From Paenibacillus antibioticophila (GTDB lineage Bacteria > Bacillota > Bacilli > Paenibacillales > Paenibacillaceae): DNA of 47,988 nt. The stretch covers positions 948,676-996,663 of the forward strand of contig NZ_HG005139.1 in the NCBI RefSeq assembly GCF_000455265.1, given 5' to 3'. Shown one piece after another: positions 25,023 through 34,388 of the stretch (its first letter is position 1; every line of letters begins with the position of its first letter). The translations under genes were made by a program, and so were the position numbers. A model generated the notes under the pieces. That model worked only from the letters and a program-made list of their open reading frames with translations, did not search any database and had not been told where the DNA came from.

Positions 25023-26627
25023 ATGAGAAAAAATGGGATTTGGATCGGGCTTTCCATCTTTATCATGATCATGCTGATCGGATGCCAGCACTCCAAACCA
25101 AAGGAACAAGATTTGCTGCGGATCCATTCCGCAAACGGAGAACATACCAAAAAGGTCATTTTCCTGATGGCGGACTCTTTGATGGTTCAGGCGATCGATC
25201 AAGGCATCAGCCGGCAGGAGCTTCCCGCATTCAAATTCCTTACTGAACACGGGCAATATTATAAAAATCTGGTCAGTTCTTTTCCCACGATGTCCGTCAC
25301 CATCGACAGCTCGCTGGTTACAGGCGCGTATTCTGACGTTCATCGGGTGCCGGGTCTGACCTGGTATTCCGCAGACAACAAGAAAGTGATCAATTATGGG
25401 ACAGGTCCGCTGGAAATCATCAAGCAAGGCGTTAATCCGGTTTTGACGGACGCACTCATGGATTTGAACGGGAGCCATTTGAGCAAGGATGTGCCCACAA
25501 TCTATGAAGACCTGGCCCGTCAAGGGTTAAAGTCGGGTTCGATCAACGGCTTGATTTACAGGGGAGCGTCCAATCATAAGCTGGTGATTCCCGAGTGGAT
25601 TCAAATCCCTGCTTCTTTACCGAAAGAGATTGATGTAAAAGGGCCGGACCTGTTGTCGCTGGGCTCCTTGTCCAATCCGTTTCAAGGCATTAAAGACCTG
25701 CCGGATGGTCTATTGAATCGGATGGGCGTTCAAAACGATTTTGCTGTTGAAGCCGTAAAATATCTGGTTCAATCTAATAAATTGCCTGATTTTTTGTTCG
25801 TCTATTTGCCGGATTTAGATCGGGAGCTGCATAAGAAGGGTCCTGCAGGGCTTACCAAGGTCAAAGAGCTGGATCAGCAGCTTTTATCCTTATTGCAAAC
25901 CTTCGGATCCCCGCAAAAAGCTGTGCAGGAAGCCGTATTCATCATTGCAGGAGACAGCGGCATGACCCGTATCCTGCCGAATGAACAGAATCCGGTTATT
26001 GATCTGCCCGCCTTGCTGGGAGATGCCAACATTCTGCGGCCGGGTGAAGCCGTTTCTGGGGAGACGGAGATCATTCTTGCCGTCAATGAAACGATGGCCT
26101 ATGTATACACATTAAAAGAGGATCGATCTTTAAGGGATTTGGCGAACATGTTAAAAAACGATCAGCGTATCGATTTCATTTCCTGGAGAGAAAAGGAGTG
26201 GAATTACGCCTTGCAGGGATCCACTGCCAAGCTGATTAAATTTAAAGCAGGCGGCGACCTGACCGATTCCTATAACCAGGCATGGACGGTCGAACAGGAC
26301 GAAGAGGTGCTGGATTTAAGCGTAGACCGGGCCAAGCATTCCTTGAAATACAATCTATATCCTGATGTTCTGAAGCGCTTGTCAAGCGCACTCCGTTCTC
26401 ACCGGGGCGAATTTCTGGTCGTTACGGCTAAACCTGGATATGAGCTTACAGGCGGCAGTTCGCCCACGCACAAAGGCGGAGGCGGACACGGTTCCATACG
26501 TAAGATGGAATCGCTTGTTCCGTTGATTATTTGCGGCACGGATCAAAAGCCGGACTATTTGCGGATGGTTGACTTAAAAGCTTATTTGCTTAAACTCTTG
26601 ACGAAGGAGACTCAGAGAAATCAGTAG
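25023..26627 (+). CDS. alkaline-phosphatase-superfamily lipoprotein (phosphodiesterase-like)
   Basis: 534-aa exported lipoprotein. The signal peptide ends in the lipobox MLIGC (Cys about 21). The domain resembles type I phosphodiesterase/nucleotide pyrophosphatases: VIFLMADSLM gives the first metal Asp, FPTMSVTIDSSLVTG the nucleophile Thr region, YLPDLDRELHKKGP further ligands, and GGGGHGS a late His. The usual SDHG metal-ligand motif reads AGDSGM here, so the His is replaced by Ser; activity may be altered. It has GGGGTGAG upstream of the ATG and terminators on both sides, so it is a single-gene unit. Substrate unknown. Confidence 0.85.
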   Translation: MRKNGIWIGLSIFIMIMLIGCQHSKPKEQDLLRIHSANGEHTKKVIFLMADSLMVQAIDQGISRQELPAFKFLTEHGQYYKNLVSSFPTMSVTIDSSLVTGAYSDVHRVPGLTWYSADNKKVINYGTGPLEIIKQGVNPVLTDALMDLNGSHLSKDVPTIYEDLARQGLKSGSINGLIYRGASNHKLVIPEWIQIPASLPKEIDVKGPDLLSLGSLSNPFQGIKDLPDGLLNRMGVQNDFAVEAVKYLVQSNKLPDFLFVYLPDLDRELHKKGPAGLTKVKELDQQLLSLLQTFGSPQKAVQEAVFIIAGDSGMTRILPNEQNPVIDLPALLGDANILRPGEAVSGETEIILAVNETMAYVYTLKEDRSLRDLANMLKNDQRIDFISWREKEWNYALQGSTAKLIKFKAGGDLTDSYNQAWTVEQDEEVLDLSVDRAKHSLKYNLYPDVLKRLSSALRSHRGEFLVVTAKPGYELTGGSSPTHKGGGGHGSIRKMESLVPLIICGTDQKPDYLRMVDLKAYLLKLLTKETQRNQ

Positions 26628-26688
26628 ACCGGGCACGCAGAGTATTAATAGCAGCTCGAGGAGTTCCGAACATAAAAAATAGACCGTG

Positions 26689-26731
26689 AAAAGCCCTTGA
26701 ATTTGTCCTTACGGCAATTCAAGGGCTTTTT
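26689..26731 (+). terminator. intrinsic terminator after the phosphodiesterase-like gene
   Basis: AAAAGCCCTTGAATT pairs with AATTCAAGGGCTTTTT around TGTCCTTACGGC. Strong T-run. Confidence 0.88.
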
Positions 26732-26931
26732 GAATGCCATAGCTCTGTTTCTTTGTGTATTTCTATATTGTGAATTCACACACAAATTGACGAACCATGT
26801 CAGGATAATAAGAGAATTGTTAAATCAATTGGGTCTTTGTGTTAAATTAGTTTACATAGAAATCTATTAAATTTATAGTATTAGTAGATTCATCGTTCCA
26901 AAAATACGAATTGAAAGAAGGAATCCACGCT

Positions 26932-29040
26932 ATGCATTTGGCAAGATCATCTTTTGGCAAGCTGCTGGCTGCTGCACTGGTAGCTTCAGGACTGCTGTCC
27001 GGAGCCGCATTCGGCACAGCGAAGGCTGCGGAAACAACGGCTTCAGCAGAAAAGTTTGAGCTTCGGGTATTGCATACGAATGATACGCATGCGCACCTGG
27101 ATAACATTGCCCGCCGGGTGACGGCTGTCAATGAAGCGCGCAACGACAGCACCTTGTTGCTTGATGCCGGGGATGTATTTTCAGGAACGCTTTACTACAA
27201 CCAGTTTAACGGGCTGGCAGATTTGTTTTTCATGAACAAGCTGAACTATGATGCCATGACATTTGGCAATCATGAATTTGACAAGGGTCCGGAGGGACTG
27301 GTCGAGTTCGTGAAGGCGGCAAAATTCCCGTTTGTGAGCGCCAATATTGATTTCAGCAAGGAGCCGGTTCTTAGTGCCTATGCCAAGCAGGACATCGGTG
27401 CGCCTGCTGAAGCAGGGAACATTTATCCGGCTATTATTAAGGAAATTCAAGGTGAAAAGGTTGGGATTATCGGCTTGACCACACCGGAGTCAGCCGTCCT
27501 TGCTTCTCCGGGTGAGAACATTAAATTCGCTGATGAGGTCGAGAGTGCCAGGCAGCAGGTAGAGGCGCTGGAGGCCCAAGGAATCAACAAAATCGTTGTG
27601 TTATCCCATCTGGGCTATACGGTTGACCAGGAATTGGCCGAAGCCGTGGAAGGCATCGATATCATTGTCGGCGGCCACTCCCATACGCAATTGAATGAGG
27701 CGGAAGTCCATCATGCGGACGGGGAGCCGACACTGATCGTTCAAACCGGTGAATACAACAAGTATCTGGGTCAGCTGGATGTCATCTTTGATGCGGATGG
27801 TGTTCTGACGGAATGGCAGGACAAGCTGATTTCGCTGGATGCTCAAAATGATGCCGGTGAGTACCTCATCAAGGGGGATGCTGAATCCGAGGCGAAGCTG
27901 AAGGAATATGCGGCACCTTTGGAAGAGCTGAAGCAGACGGTGATCGGCAAGACATTGGTGGACCTTGATGGAGAACGCAGCACGGTACGGACGCAGGAGA
28001 CCAATCTGGGTGATCTTGTTGCTGACGGAATGAGAGCTAAAGTGATGAGTATTGTGAAGGAATCCGATGTGGAAGGCTATGTCACGATCCAGAACGGCGG
28101 AGGCATTCGCGCATCCATCGGCACCGGAGATATTACGCTGGGTCATTTGCTGACGACGATGCCCTTCGGCAACAACCTTTCCGCTCTGAAAATGACGGGT
28201 GAAGAGATCGTTGCAGCATTGGAAAATGGCGTGAGCGGTGTGGAGAACGGAGAAGGCCGTTTCCCGCAAATCTCGGGTATGCGTTTCTATTATGATTCGA
28301 CCAAGGCCGGTGATGTGCTTGATGCGGTTACGGGAGCCAAGACTCAAGCAGGGAATCGTATCGTTCAGGTTCAAATTAAGCAGGCGGACGGCTCTTACTC
28401 CGATATCGATCCAAAGGCATACTATATTGTAGCGACAAATTCTTATATGGCCGATGGCGGAGATTTCTACACATCCATGAAGCAGGCCAAGAATGCCGGA
28501 CGCTTCTATGAATTGAACCTGGTTGATTATGAAGTGTTCCGCGAGTATCTGGATACAGTTGGTACGGTAAACGTACAGCCGGAGGGCCGGATTATCGATG
28601 TGAAAGGGGCTTCTCTCTCTGTAGAATTTAGCGATATCTCAGGGCATGCGAATGCTGCTGCGATCGAGGAGGCTGCCGCGGCAGGCATCATTAATGGATA
28701 CGCTGACGGCTCCTTCCGTCCGGATAATAAGGTAACACGTGTTGAATTAGCGGTGATGGTAAGCCGGGCATTGAAGCTTCAGGCTTCGACGAATGTCACG
28801 GGGTTCACGGATGAAGCGGCTATTCCTGGATGGGCCTTATCTTCCGTGGCTGCATTGAAGGAGGCAGGACTGCTGGAAGGCGTGATCGCAGACAGCTTCG
28901 AGCCATCCAAGCAGGTGACCGCCGGAGAGGTTGCCAAGATTCTTGCGGCAGTAACCAAGGAGCAAGCCCAGGTGGGGGATGTCTCTGCAACGCTTACACG
29001 CGGCGAAGTCGTCTCCTTGCTTGTTCAAGCGTTGAACTAA
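26932..29040 (+). CDS. surface 5'-nucleotidase/UDP-sugar hydrolase with SLH domains
   Basis: 702-aa exported protein. A signal peptide (about residues 1-34, ending GTAKAAE) is followed by a metallophosphatase domain: LHTNDTHAHLD, LDAGDVFSGTLYY, GNHEFDKG, VVLSHLGY, GGHSHT. A 5'-nucleotidase C-terminal domain comes next (LGDLVADGMRAK, IQNGGGIRASI, SYMADGGD). The end carries an SLH motif (SDISGHANAAAIEEAAAAGI with INGYADGSFRPDNKVTR) and a second, degenerate one (residues about 625-675), which would attach it to secondary cell-wall polymer. It hydrolyses extracellular nucleotides. ATG 26932 follows AAGAAGGA; the in-frame TTG at 26911 precedes that box. Confidence 0.93.
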   Translation: MHLARSSFGKLLAAALVASGLLSGAAFGTAKAAETTASAEKFELRVLHTNDTHAHLDNIARRVTAVNEARNDSTLLLDAGDVFSGTLYYNQFNGLADLFFMNKLNYDAMTFGNHEFDKGPEGLVEFVKAAKFPFVSANIDFSKEPVLSAYAKQDIGAPAEAGNIYPAIIKEIQGEKVGIIGLTTPESAVLASPGENIKFADEVESARQQVEALEAQGINKIVVLSHLGYTVDQELAEAVEGIDIIVGGHSHTQLNEAEVHHADGEPTLIVQTGEYNKYLGQLDVIFDADGVLTEWQDKLISLDAQNDAGEYLIKGDAESEAKLKEYAAPLEELKQTVIGKTLVDLDGERSTVRTQETNLGDLVADGMRAKVMSIVKESDVEGYVTIQNGGGIRASIGTGDITLGHLLTTMPFGNNLSALKMTGEEIVAALENGVSGVENGEGRFPQISGMRFYYDSTKAGDVLDAVTGAKTQAGNRIVQVQIKQADGSYSDIDPKAYYIVATNSYMADGGDFYTSMKQAKNAGRFYELNLVDYEVFREYLDTVGTVNVQPEGRIIDVKGASLSVEFSDISGHANAAAIEEAAAAGIINGYADGSFRPDNKVTRVELAVMVSRALKLQASTNVTGFTDEAAIPGWALSSVAALKEAGLLEGVIADSFEPSKQVTAGEVAKILAAVTKEQAQVGDVSATLTRGEVVSLLVQALN

Positions 29041-29056
29041 TCGGATCGTGATGCAT

Positions 29057-29611
29057 ATGGCGAGTAAATATGTATTGCTCATGAGGGGCATTAACGTTAA
29101 CGGCGTTTCGATAAAGATGAAGGATTTAAAGGATGCATTGATCGGTCTTGGTTATCCAGATGTTCAAACCATTCTGGCAACGGGAAACATCATTCTGACG
29201 CAGGATGCTTCCCAAGCTTTCGGAGAGCTGGAAACCGCCGAGATTGCACGGGCATTGGGCAAGGAATTCCAATATGATTGCCATTTATTCTTAAGAACCG
29301 GAGATGAAATTGGAGATATCGTTGCCGCCGCCGCCGCCGTTGAGGTTCCTGATGAATTCCATCATTACTGTCTGTTTTGTGATCATAAGGAGGTCGTCTC
29401 CGAATTAAGCGGGCTATTCGCTTCTGCCTCCAAGGCGCCGGGAGAACGGTTCATTCCCGTGGGCAGAGAGGCGTTCTGGATGGTCCCCAAAGGCTCCACG
29501 CTAGGAACAGACTTCGGTTCAAAGGTGCTTGGCAAGAAAGCCTACAAGAGTCGCTTGACTTCAAGAAACATCAATACCGTTAACAAGATCTATGCAGCTT
29601 GTTCCAAGTGA
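29057..29611 (+). CDS. DUF1697-family protein
   Basis: 184-aa soluble protein with the family pattern: YVLLMRGINVNGVSIKMKDLKDALIGLGYPDVQTILATGNIIL at the start, a central Ala-rich region, and the closing GSKVLGKKAYKSRLTSRNINTVNKI. Function of the family is unknown. Alternative starts are the GTG at 29048 and ATG at 29051; the one chosen fits family length. No good ribosome site is visible, and it begins 16 bp after the nucleotidase stop, so it may be translated by coupling. Confidence 0.8.
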   Translation: MASKYVLLMRGINVNGVSIKMKDLKDALIGLGYPDVQTILATGNIILTQDASQAFGELETAEIARALGKEFQYDCHLFLRTGDEIGDIVAAAAAVEVPDEFHHYCLFCDHKEVVSELSGLFASASKAPGERFIPVGREAFWMVPKGSTLGTDFGSKVLGKKAYKSRLTSRNINTVNKIYAACSK

Positions 29612-29634
29612 CCGGTTTTGTATCCGTTAGAAAT

Positions 29635-29672
29635 AGAGCTCTGCCGCGGCTGCGGCGGGGCTCTTTTCTTTT
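29635..29672 (+). terminator. intrinsic terminator after DUF1697
   Basis: AGAGC-TCT-GCCGC pairs with GCGGC-G-GGGCTCT, followed by TTTCTTTT. Confidence 0.75.
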
Positions 29673-30062
29673 GGGCTTAAGCCAGTTGTTCTCACGCTCT
29701 ATCTTTACTAATATATGGATGTTACTTCTATTTCTCCTGGAACCCTTATGTTATGCTCTCTAAGAATCTTTTTAGTAACATTCTTTTTTCCATAATAAGC
29801 AACGTTACATAATTATCCTTTGAAGTTTTAGTTGCCGGTTTACATACTCTACCTTTTCATCGTTTCCTTCGTGAAGTTCCTTATAACTGCTTATAACTTT
29901 GTTACCTATAAAATGCTTTATACTTGGATATGGTATTTTTTTGCAAATGTATCGTATAATATTTTTGTATTTATTGTACATTCGAATTCGTTAGGGCATA
30001 TTTTGGACTTGAGAAGTATATGACTTGGGAAGTATATTTTAAAGTTGGGGGGAAATTTGGAG
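29673..30062. other. AT-rich intergenic region
   Basis: About 390 bp of low-GC DNA without a recognisable gene. Reading frames at 29832 (+) and 29918 (-) encode hydrophobic, low-complexity peptides typical of AT-rich noncoding DNA. GGGGGG at 30046-30051 is the ribosome site of the next gene. Confidence 0.5.
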
Positions 30063-30662
30063 ATGGTTATAAATAAGAAAATAATCTGGTTTTGTATATT
30101 CATTTTTATGATTACAATGACATCCTGTAGTAATAAACAATCAGAAAGTGGTATACAATCGGATCGAATACCAATGTTAATGATTGAGGATCATCTTTAT
30201 CTTGATACCGGTGAGCGGATTTCCATTGAAATAGATGATTCCTATTTAATGGGCATAATTACATCGCAAGTAGCTGATTCCGAAATTCCAGTAAAAAATG
30301 ATCAAAGTAATTTTGGGTATGTTGGGGCCCAATATGCTTCTTATAAGGAGGGTATTGTTGTTATGATAGATAATCAATGGCAACTATTTCGTAAAGAAAA
30401 ATTGACTTTAGAAAAAGTGATAGAGTTATCTCATAAAGGACAAGAACTTTCATGGAATGATTTTGAAAGTTATGATAGTACGGAAATAGGTAGTGGACTC
30501 TATATCTTGCGTTATGGGATAGATGAAAGCTATTACCTTCTTATTGGAGGAAACAATCCACGGGGAAAGCCTGCATATATTAGATTGGTAAAAGTCGATA
30601 ATTCAGAAAGTTATATAGATATTAGAGAAAATAATGTAGAAGAGTTTATTCAAAGTAATTAA
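30063..30662 (+). CDS. hypothetical lipoprotein
   Basis: 199-aa protein of unknown function. The signal peptide MVINKKIIWFCIFIFMITMT ends in a lipobox with lipid-modified Cys at residue 22 (MTSC), followed by a Ser/Gln-rich linker. The rest is a soluble beta-rich domain with no family I recognise. Segments such as EDHLYLDTGERISIEIDDSY and GSGLYILRYGIDESYYLLIG are the most distinctive. Base composition is clearly more AT-rich than the flanking genes, suggesting acquisition. ATG 30063 has GGGGGG 11 bp upstream. Confidence 0.7.
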   Translation: MVINKKIIWFCIFIFMITMTSCSNKQSESGIQSDRIPMLMIEDHLYLDTGERISIEIDDSYLMGIITSQVADSEIPVKNDQSNFGYVGAQYASYKEGIVVMIDNQWQLFRKEKLTLEKVIELSHKGQELSWNDFESYDSTEIGSGLYILRYGIDESYYLLIGGNNPRGKPAYIRLVKVDNSESYIDIRENNVEEFIQSN

Positions 30663-30991
30663 ATTGGTATCTGTAATGATTAAATATAATAATATTAAAA
30701 AAATACAAAAATAACCAAAAATTATCTGTATAGCAGGCTTAGTAAGAACCTGAGCCTGCTATTTTCACTCGATTTAATTACATTTATAATCTATTTTGTA
30801 ATTTACTAACATAAATCTTTATGTTATCATATAATTGGATAAAGATGGAATCTGAAACCTATAAAGGGGGGATGCTGAATACCGTTAATGAACCTTACAG
30901 GTATAAGAATGGAGACTGCTACGCCTCGATGATGCGACTTGAAATGCAACAAGATGAGTCGTTCAAAAAATTGATCAGAGGAGGAATAGTT

Positions 30992-31840
30992 ATGAAAAAA
31001 TTTTCAAGCTGGATATTATCTATTGTTTTGATGCTGAGTTTGGGAGTAACTACATTTGCTGCCGGAAATGATGGTGCAGAAATTGATATTAGAAAAAACG
31101 TAGCGCCGAATTATAACTACAGCAGAAGTATAAATTCAGATGGAGCTGCTGTGGCAGTACCTGAAGCTACCGTTGAAAGTGAATTTGTTCACAAAATTGA
31201 TGGCAAAGAATTTGATATTAGAAGAAATGTAGCACCGGATAATTATCAAGTCCGTAAAAGCATAGACTCTGATAAAGCTACTGATCAAGCTGTTAATCAA
31301 GCTGCTGTGGCAGACTCTAAAACTACTAAGGATAAATCTCTGCTTGCTTCGATGCCCACAGGCGGCGGTGAATACCCTTATAACCCTTCCTATTGGAATG
31401 ATCCAGCTAATGTCTTTAGAGCAAATTGTTATGGATATATTTTGAATAGAATTGCAAATGACACAAGTGATCCGTTAGCTGGTTATATGTTTCAACCGGG
31501 GTATAGAACTGGAAATTACTACACTTCGCTTACTACAAGTGCAATAATTACTGCGGTAAAATCCGATATGGCAGATTTAGGAAGGACGATTAGGAGTTCA
31601 AGCTATAGCGAAACGCCAGGTTCAAATGAATACAAAGTCGCGCTTGTCATAGCGCCAGGCACTGATTATCATTGGTATAGACAGGATTCAGATGGCGGTT
31701 GGTCACATAAACCCGGATTAACTAATATTGACTATCGAGATGCATCTGGTAATTATATCTCAGATCCACGAACTTGCGACCGGAACTATTCTTATGCTAA
31801 TTATAGCACTTGGGGCGGCTATTATATTATTTCCAAGTAG
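30992..31840 (+). CDS. secreted protein with Cys/His hydrolase-like C-terminal domain
   Basis: 282-aa exported protein. A signal peptide (about residues 1-24, ending TTFAA) follows a strong GAGGAGGAAT ribosome site; longer in-frame starts upstream have none. The mature N-terminus contains two copies of one motif, EIDIRKNVAPNY-SRSINSD and EFDIRRNVAPDNY-RKSIDSD. The C-terminal domain (about 125-282) has NCYGYILNR and, later, DYHWYRQDSDGGWSHKPG. The conserved-looking Cys and His could form a papain- or NlpC-like active site, but I cannot assign a family. The gene has terminators on both sides and stands alone. Confidence 0.7.
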   Translation: MKKFSSWILSIVLMLSLGVTTFAAGNDGAEIDIRKNVAPNYNYSRSINSDGAAVAVPEATVESEFVHKIDGKEFDIRRNVAPDNYQVRKSIDSDKATDQAVNQAAVADSKTTKDKSLLASMPTGGGEYPYNPSYWNDPANVFRANCYGYILNRIANDTSDPLAGYMFQPGYRTGNYYTSLTTSAIITAVKSDMADLGRTIRSSSYSETPGSNEYKVALVIAPGTDYHWYRQDSDGGWSHKPGLTNIDYRDASGNYISDPRTCDRNYSYANYSTWGGYYIISK

Positions 31841-31933
31841 AAGGATGTATACACAAACTACCAATATCTGGTAGGGTAGTGAAGTCTGCGATTATCGCAA
31901 GCTTTCCTCTGATAGACAGGCAGGGGTACGCAA

Positions 31934-32086
31934 TTGGAGCAGGTTCAGGACGTGATTTTCATGAGAGAAGGCCAAGAACTAGAGCTGCTGGTTGTGCAAT
32001 ATCTAGAGGAAAGCTGGCTGAAGGCACGGAGAGCAGAGGAACAGCACCATTGTCCAAGTGTCGCATTAGGAGAAATCTGGCGATGA
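31934..32086 (+). CDS. small uncharacterised ORF (50 codons)
   Basis: A frame from TTG 31934 (or ATG 31961) to TGA 32084 encodes a Glu-rich amphipathic peptide containing LELLVVQYLEESWLKARRAEE and ending GEIWR. A terminator follows 17 bp after the stop. Charge pattern and clean end make it plausible, but there is no clear ribosome site and I recognise no family. It could equally be a remnant. Confidence 0.3.
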   Translation: MEQVQDVIFMREGQELELLVVQYLEESWLKARRAEEQHHCPSVALGEIWR

Positions 32087-32102
32087 AAAAGTTCATTAGA
32101 AG

Positions 32103-32138
32103 AAGACGTGCCTGTGGTCCTTGGGGTGCGTCTTTTTT
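32103..32138 (+). terminator. intrinsic terminator
   Basis: AAGACGTGCC pairs with GGTGCGTCTT (two wobble pairs), followed by a T-run. Confidence 0.7.
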
Positions 32139-32267
32139 ATGTCCCGCAAATTTGTGAGAAGAAGGGTTGCGGAGAGGGGAGCTTGGGGTTTAAACTGTTT
32201 AATAAACAAATAAATTCATTGATTAACCAAAATGTTAACATAAAATAACTAGAGGTGATTCAGAATT

Positions 32268-34337
32268 ATGCTACAGGAAAATACAATCTTCTTGCCCGTG
32301 CTCTCTGACAGCACTTTTGTTAACCCGCTTAAGCTTACCCCTGGAAATGGTACTGACGGTGCCCAGTCCAAGGTTCATCCCGATCCGTATGTACTGAAGC
32401 ATCAAGGAGAATATTACGCTTTTGCTACGGGAGCTAAGGGGGTGCTTGTCCTGCATTCTATCGACCTGGTGAATTGGACCCACCTCGGATATGCCTTTCA
32501 GCTTGAGGGCAGGAAAGGGTACTGGGCACCGGCGGTTGTGTACGAGAACGGCAAGTTCTATATGTACGTCTCCTCCATGCCGGAGGAAGCGGACGATGTC
32601 CATTTGCAGCGCCTGCTCGTAGCGGAAGCTGATCGGCCGGAGGGGCCGTATGAAATGCGCAGAACGCTGTATGATACCTTCTCGATTGATGCGCATGTGG
32701 TAAAGGACGAGCAGGGCGATTACTATTTATTTTATTCAAATAATGAATATGCCGGAGTGGATGCGGAGCGTCCGGGCACGGTCATTCTGGTGGATAAGCT
32801 GGTTGATATGGTCACGCCGTCCGGTCATCCGCAGATTGTTGTGGTGCCTACCCTGGATGAAGAAATATATGAAGAGAACCGTTTTGGCGACGGCCGCGAC
32901 TGGCATACGATCGAGGGTGCATGTTATGTGAGGAGAGGCGATAAGCATTATGTCATTTACAGCGGCAATGCCTATGTGCGCCCGAATTATTTCCTGGGCT
33001 ATTCTGTGGCAAAGGGACAGGACGGAGCGGGCTTGCGTGAACTGGTCTGGAATAAGTTCCCGTCCGATCAGGAATATCAGCCGCTGCTTCGTAGAAATGA
33101 AGGGGTAGAAGGCGTAGGTCATAATTCGGTAGTTCGCGGTCTGAACAATGTGGATGACTGGGTATTTTATCATGGGCGGGACGCGCATGATACGCTGGAC
33201 TTTAACAAGGAGCAGCGGACGATGCGGAGTGACCGCTTGCTATGGAGCGGGGATGAAATGTGGATCCCGGGCCCTACCTATACGGAGCAGGACGCCCCTT
33301 CTATGCCCGCCGTACGCGACCTTTTCAATAAGGAGCAGTTGGAAGCCCATTGGAAGACGGAAGGCGGGGAGTGGAAGGCTGCTCAAGGCGTGTTGACCCA
33401 AAGGGAACGAAGCGGCGAAGCGGCGCTTTTGACCACAGAGCAGTTCGGAGCCAAGCGGATGGAGATTCATTTGTCCTGGAACCATGATCATCGGGGAGGA
33501 CTGTATGGCGTATATCCATGCTATCAGGAAGTTGACAGCTATACCGCCTGTCTGCTGGACGTGGGGCAGAAGCGGCTTCGGCTCTATGCTGTTGTTCAAG
33601 GCGTCAAGCTGCCCGAAGCAAGCAAATTGCTTCCTCCCGGTTTTAACTATGAAGCAAGCCATTTTCTGCGTATTGAGCAGGCAGGCGAGAATTATGCGGT
33701 CTGGCTGGATGATGTAAAGATGCTGGAGGCTTCCTTCCCGATTTATGAGGGATATGCCGGACTGTATACGAAATTCACCTCGGCTAACTACTACAGTGTG
33801 GAAATTACCCGGCATCTGGAATATAAAAGATCCTTGGCTGCCGGAGCAGCGAGTCATATCCGTCGTATCCATGGGAAGGGGCAGCTTGCCTGCTGTATGG
33901 AGCAAATGCTAGGCACCAGTCCTGCATCCCGTTCGGAGTGGCTTGTTGATTTGCCTGCTCACAGCGGAGCTTCGTACCAGTTCCAGCTTGATCTCACGCC
34001 AGGACATCGAAGCCGGGAGGCTGGTATTTACGGATTTTATGAATCCGCAGAACACTATGTCGCTCTCATGCTGGATCATTCCTCAAATATGCTGCGGGTG
34101 GTGCAGCAGCTGAACGGTGAAGAGTCAATTCTTGAGGCGCGTCAGCTTCCCGGGGATTTCGACTGGAGCCAGCCTCACACCTTAAGCTCCGTTTTTCGTG
34201 GGGGAAAGCTTATGCTGCGCATGGATCGTGATATTGTTTATTGCGGGTCAGTGTCTCTATCGCAAGGAACGCCGGGGATTATCCTCACTGGCAATGCCGT
34301 TATTGAGTATCTGCAGCTGACCGAACTCGGCAAATAA
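32268..34337 (+). CDS. GH43-family glycoside hydrolase
   Basis: 689-aa enzyme. The N-terminal five-bladed propeller has the GH43 general-base Asp39 in VHPDPYVLKHQGEYYAFAT, the GYWAPAVVYENGKFYMYVS blade, the modulating Asp in FSIDAHVVKD, and the likely acid Glu in WHTIEGACY. About residues 355-530 and 540-689 look like two related beta-sandwich modules (both have ...GLYG/GIYGFY patterns). No signal peptide is present, so it is probably intracellular, acting on imported arabinosides or xylosides. AGAGGTGA lies upstream of the ATG. A convergent ArsR-type regulator downstream is the likely local controller. Confidence 0.9.
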   Translation: MLQENTIFLPVLSDSTFVNPLKLTPGNGTDGAQSKVHPDPYVLKHQGEYYAFATGAKGVLVLHSIDLVNWTHLGYAFQLEGRKGYWAPAVVYENGKFYMYVSSMPEEADDVHLQRLLVAEADRPEGPYEMRRTLYDTFSIDAHVVKDEQGDYYLFYSNNEYAGVDAERPGTVILVDKLVDMVTPSGHPQIVVVPTLDEEIYEENRFGDGRDWHTIEGACYVRRGDKHYVIYSGNAYVRPNYFLGYSVAKGQDGAGLRELVWNKFPSDQEYQPLLRRNEGVEGVGHNSVVRGLNNVDDWVFYHGRDAHDTLDFNKEQRTMRSDRLLWSGDEMWIPGPTYTEQDAPSMPAVRDLFNKEQLEAHWKTEGGEWKAAQGVLTQRERSGEAALLTTEQFGAKRMEIHLSWNHDHRGGLYGVYPCYQEVDSYTACLLDVGQKRLRLYAVVQGVKLPEASKLLPPGFNYEASHFLRIEQAGENYAVWLDDVKMLEASFPIYEGYAGLYTKFTSANYYSVEITRHLEYKRSLAAGAASHIRRIHGKGQLACCMEQMLGTSPASRSEWLVDLPAHSGASYQFQLDLTPGHRSREAGIYGFYESAEHYVALMLDHSSNMLRVVQQLNGEESILEARQLPGDFDWSQPHTLSSVFRGGKLMLRMDRDIVYCGSVSLSQGTPGIILTGNAVIEYLQLTELGK

Positions 34338-34340
34338 AAT

Positions 34341-34381
34341 AAACAAAGAAGGCCGGGACTTATTCCCGGCCTTCTTTGTTT
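34341..34381. terminator. bidirectional terminator between GH43 and its regulator
   Basis: 18-bp perfect stem: AAACAAAGAAGGCCGGGA with TCCCGGCCTTCTTTGTTT, 5-nt loop. T-rich on both strands, so it ends both convergent genes. Confidence 0.92.
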
Positions 34382-34388
34382 AACCCAT

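Noticed and set aside
29832..30023. 63-codon hydrophobic frame
   Set aside because: Low-complexity AT-rich sequence, no ribosome site, and an equally long frame on the opposite strand.
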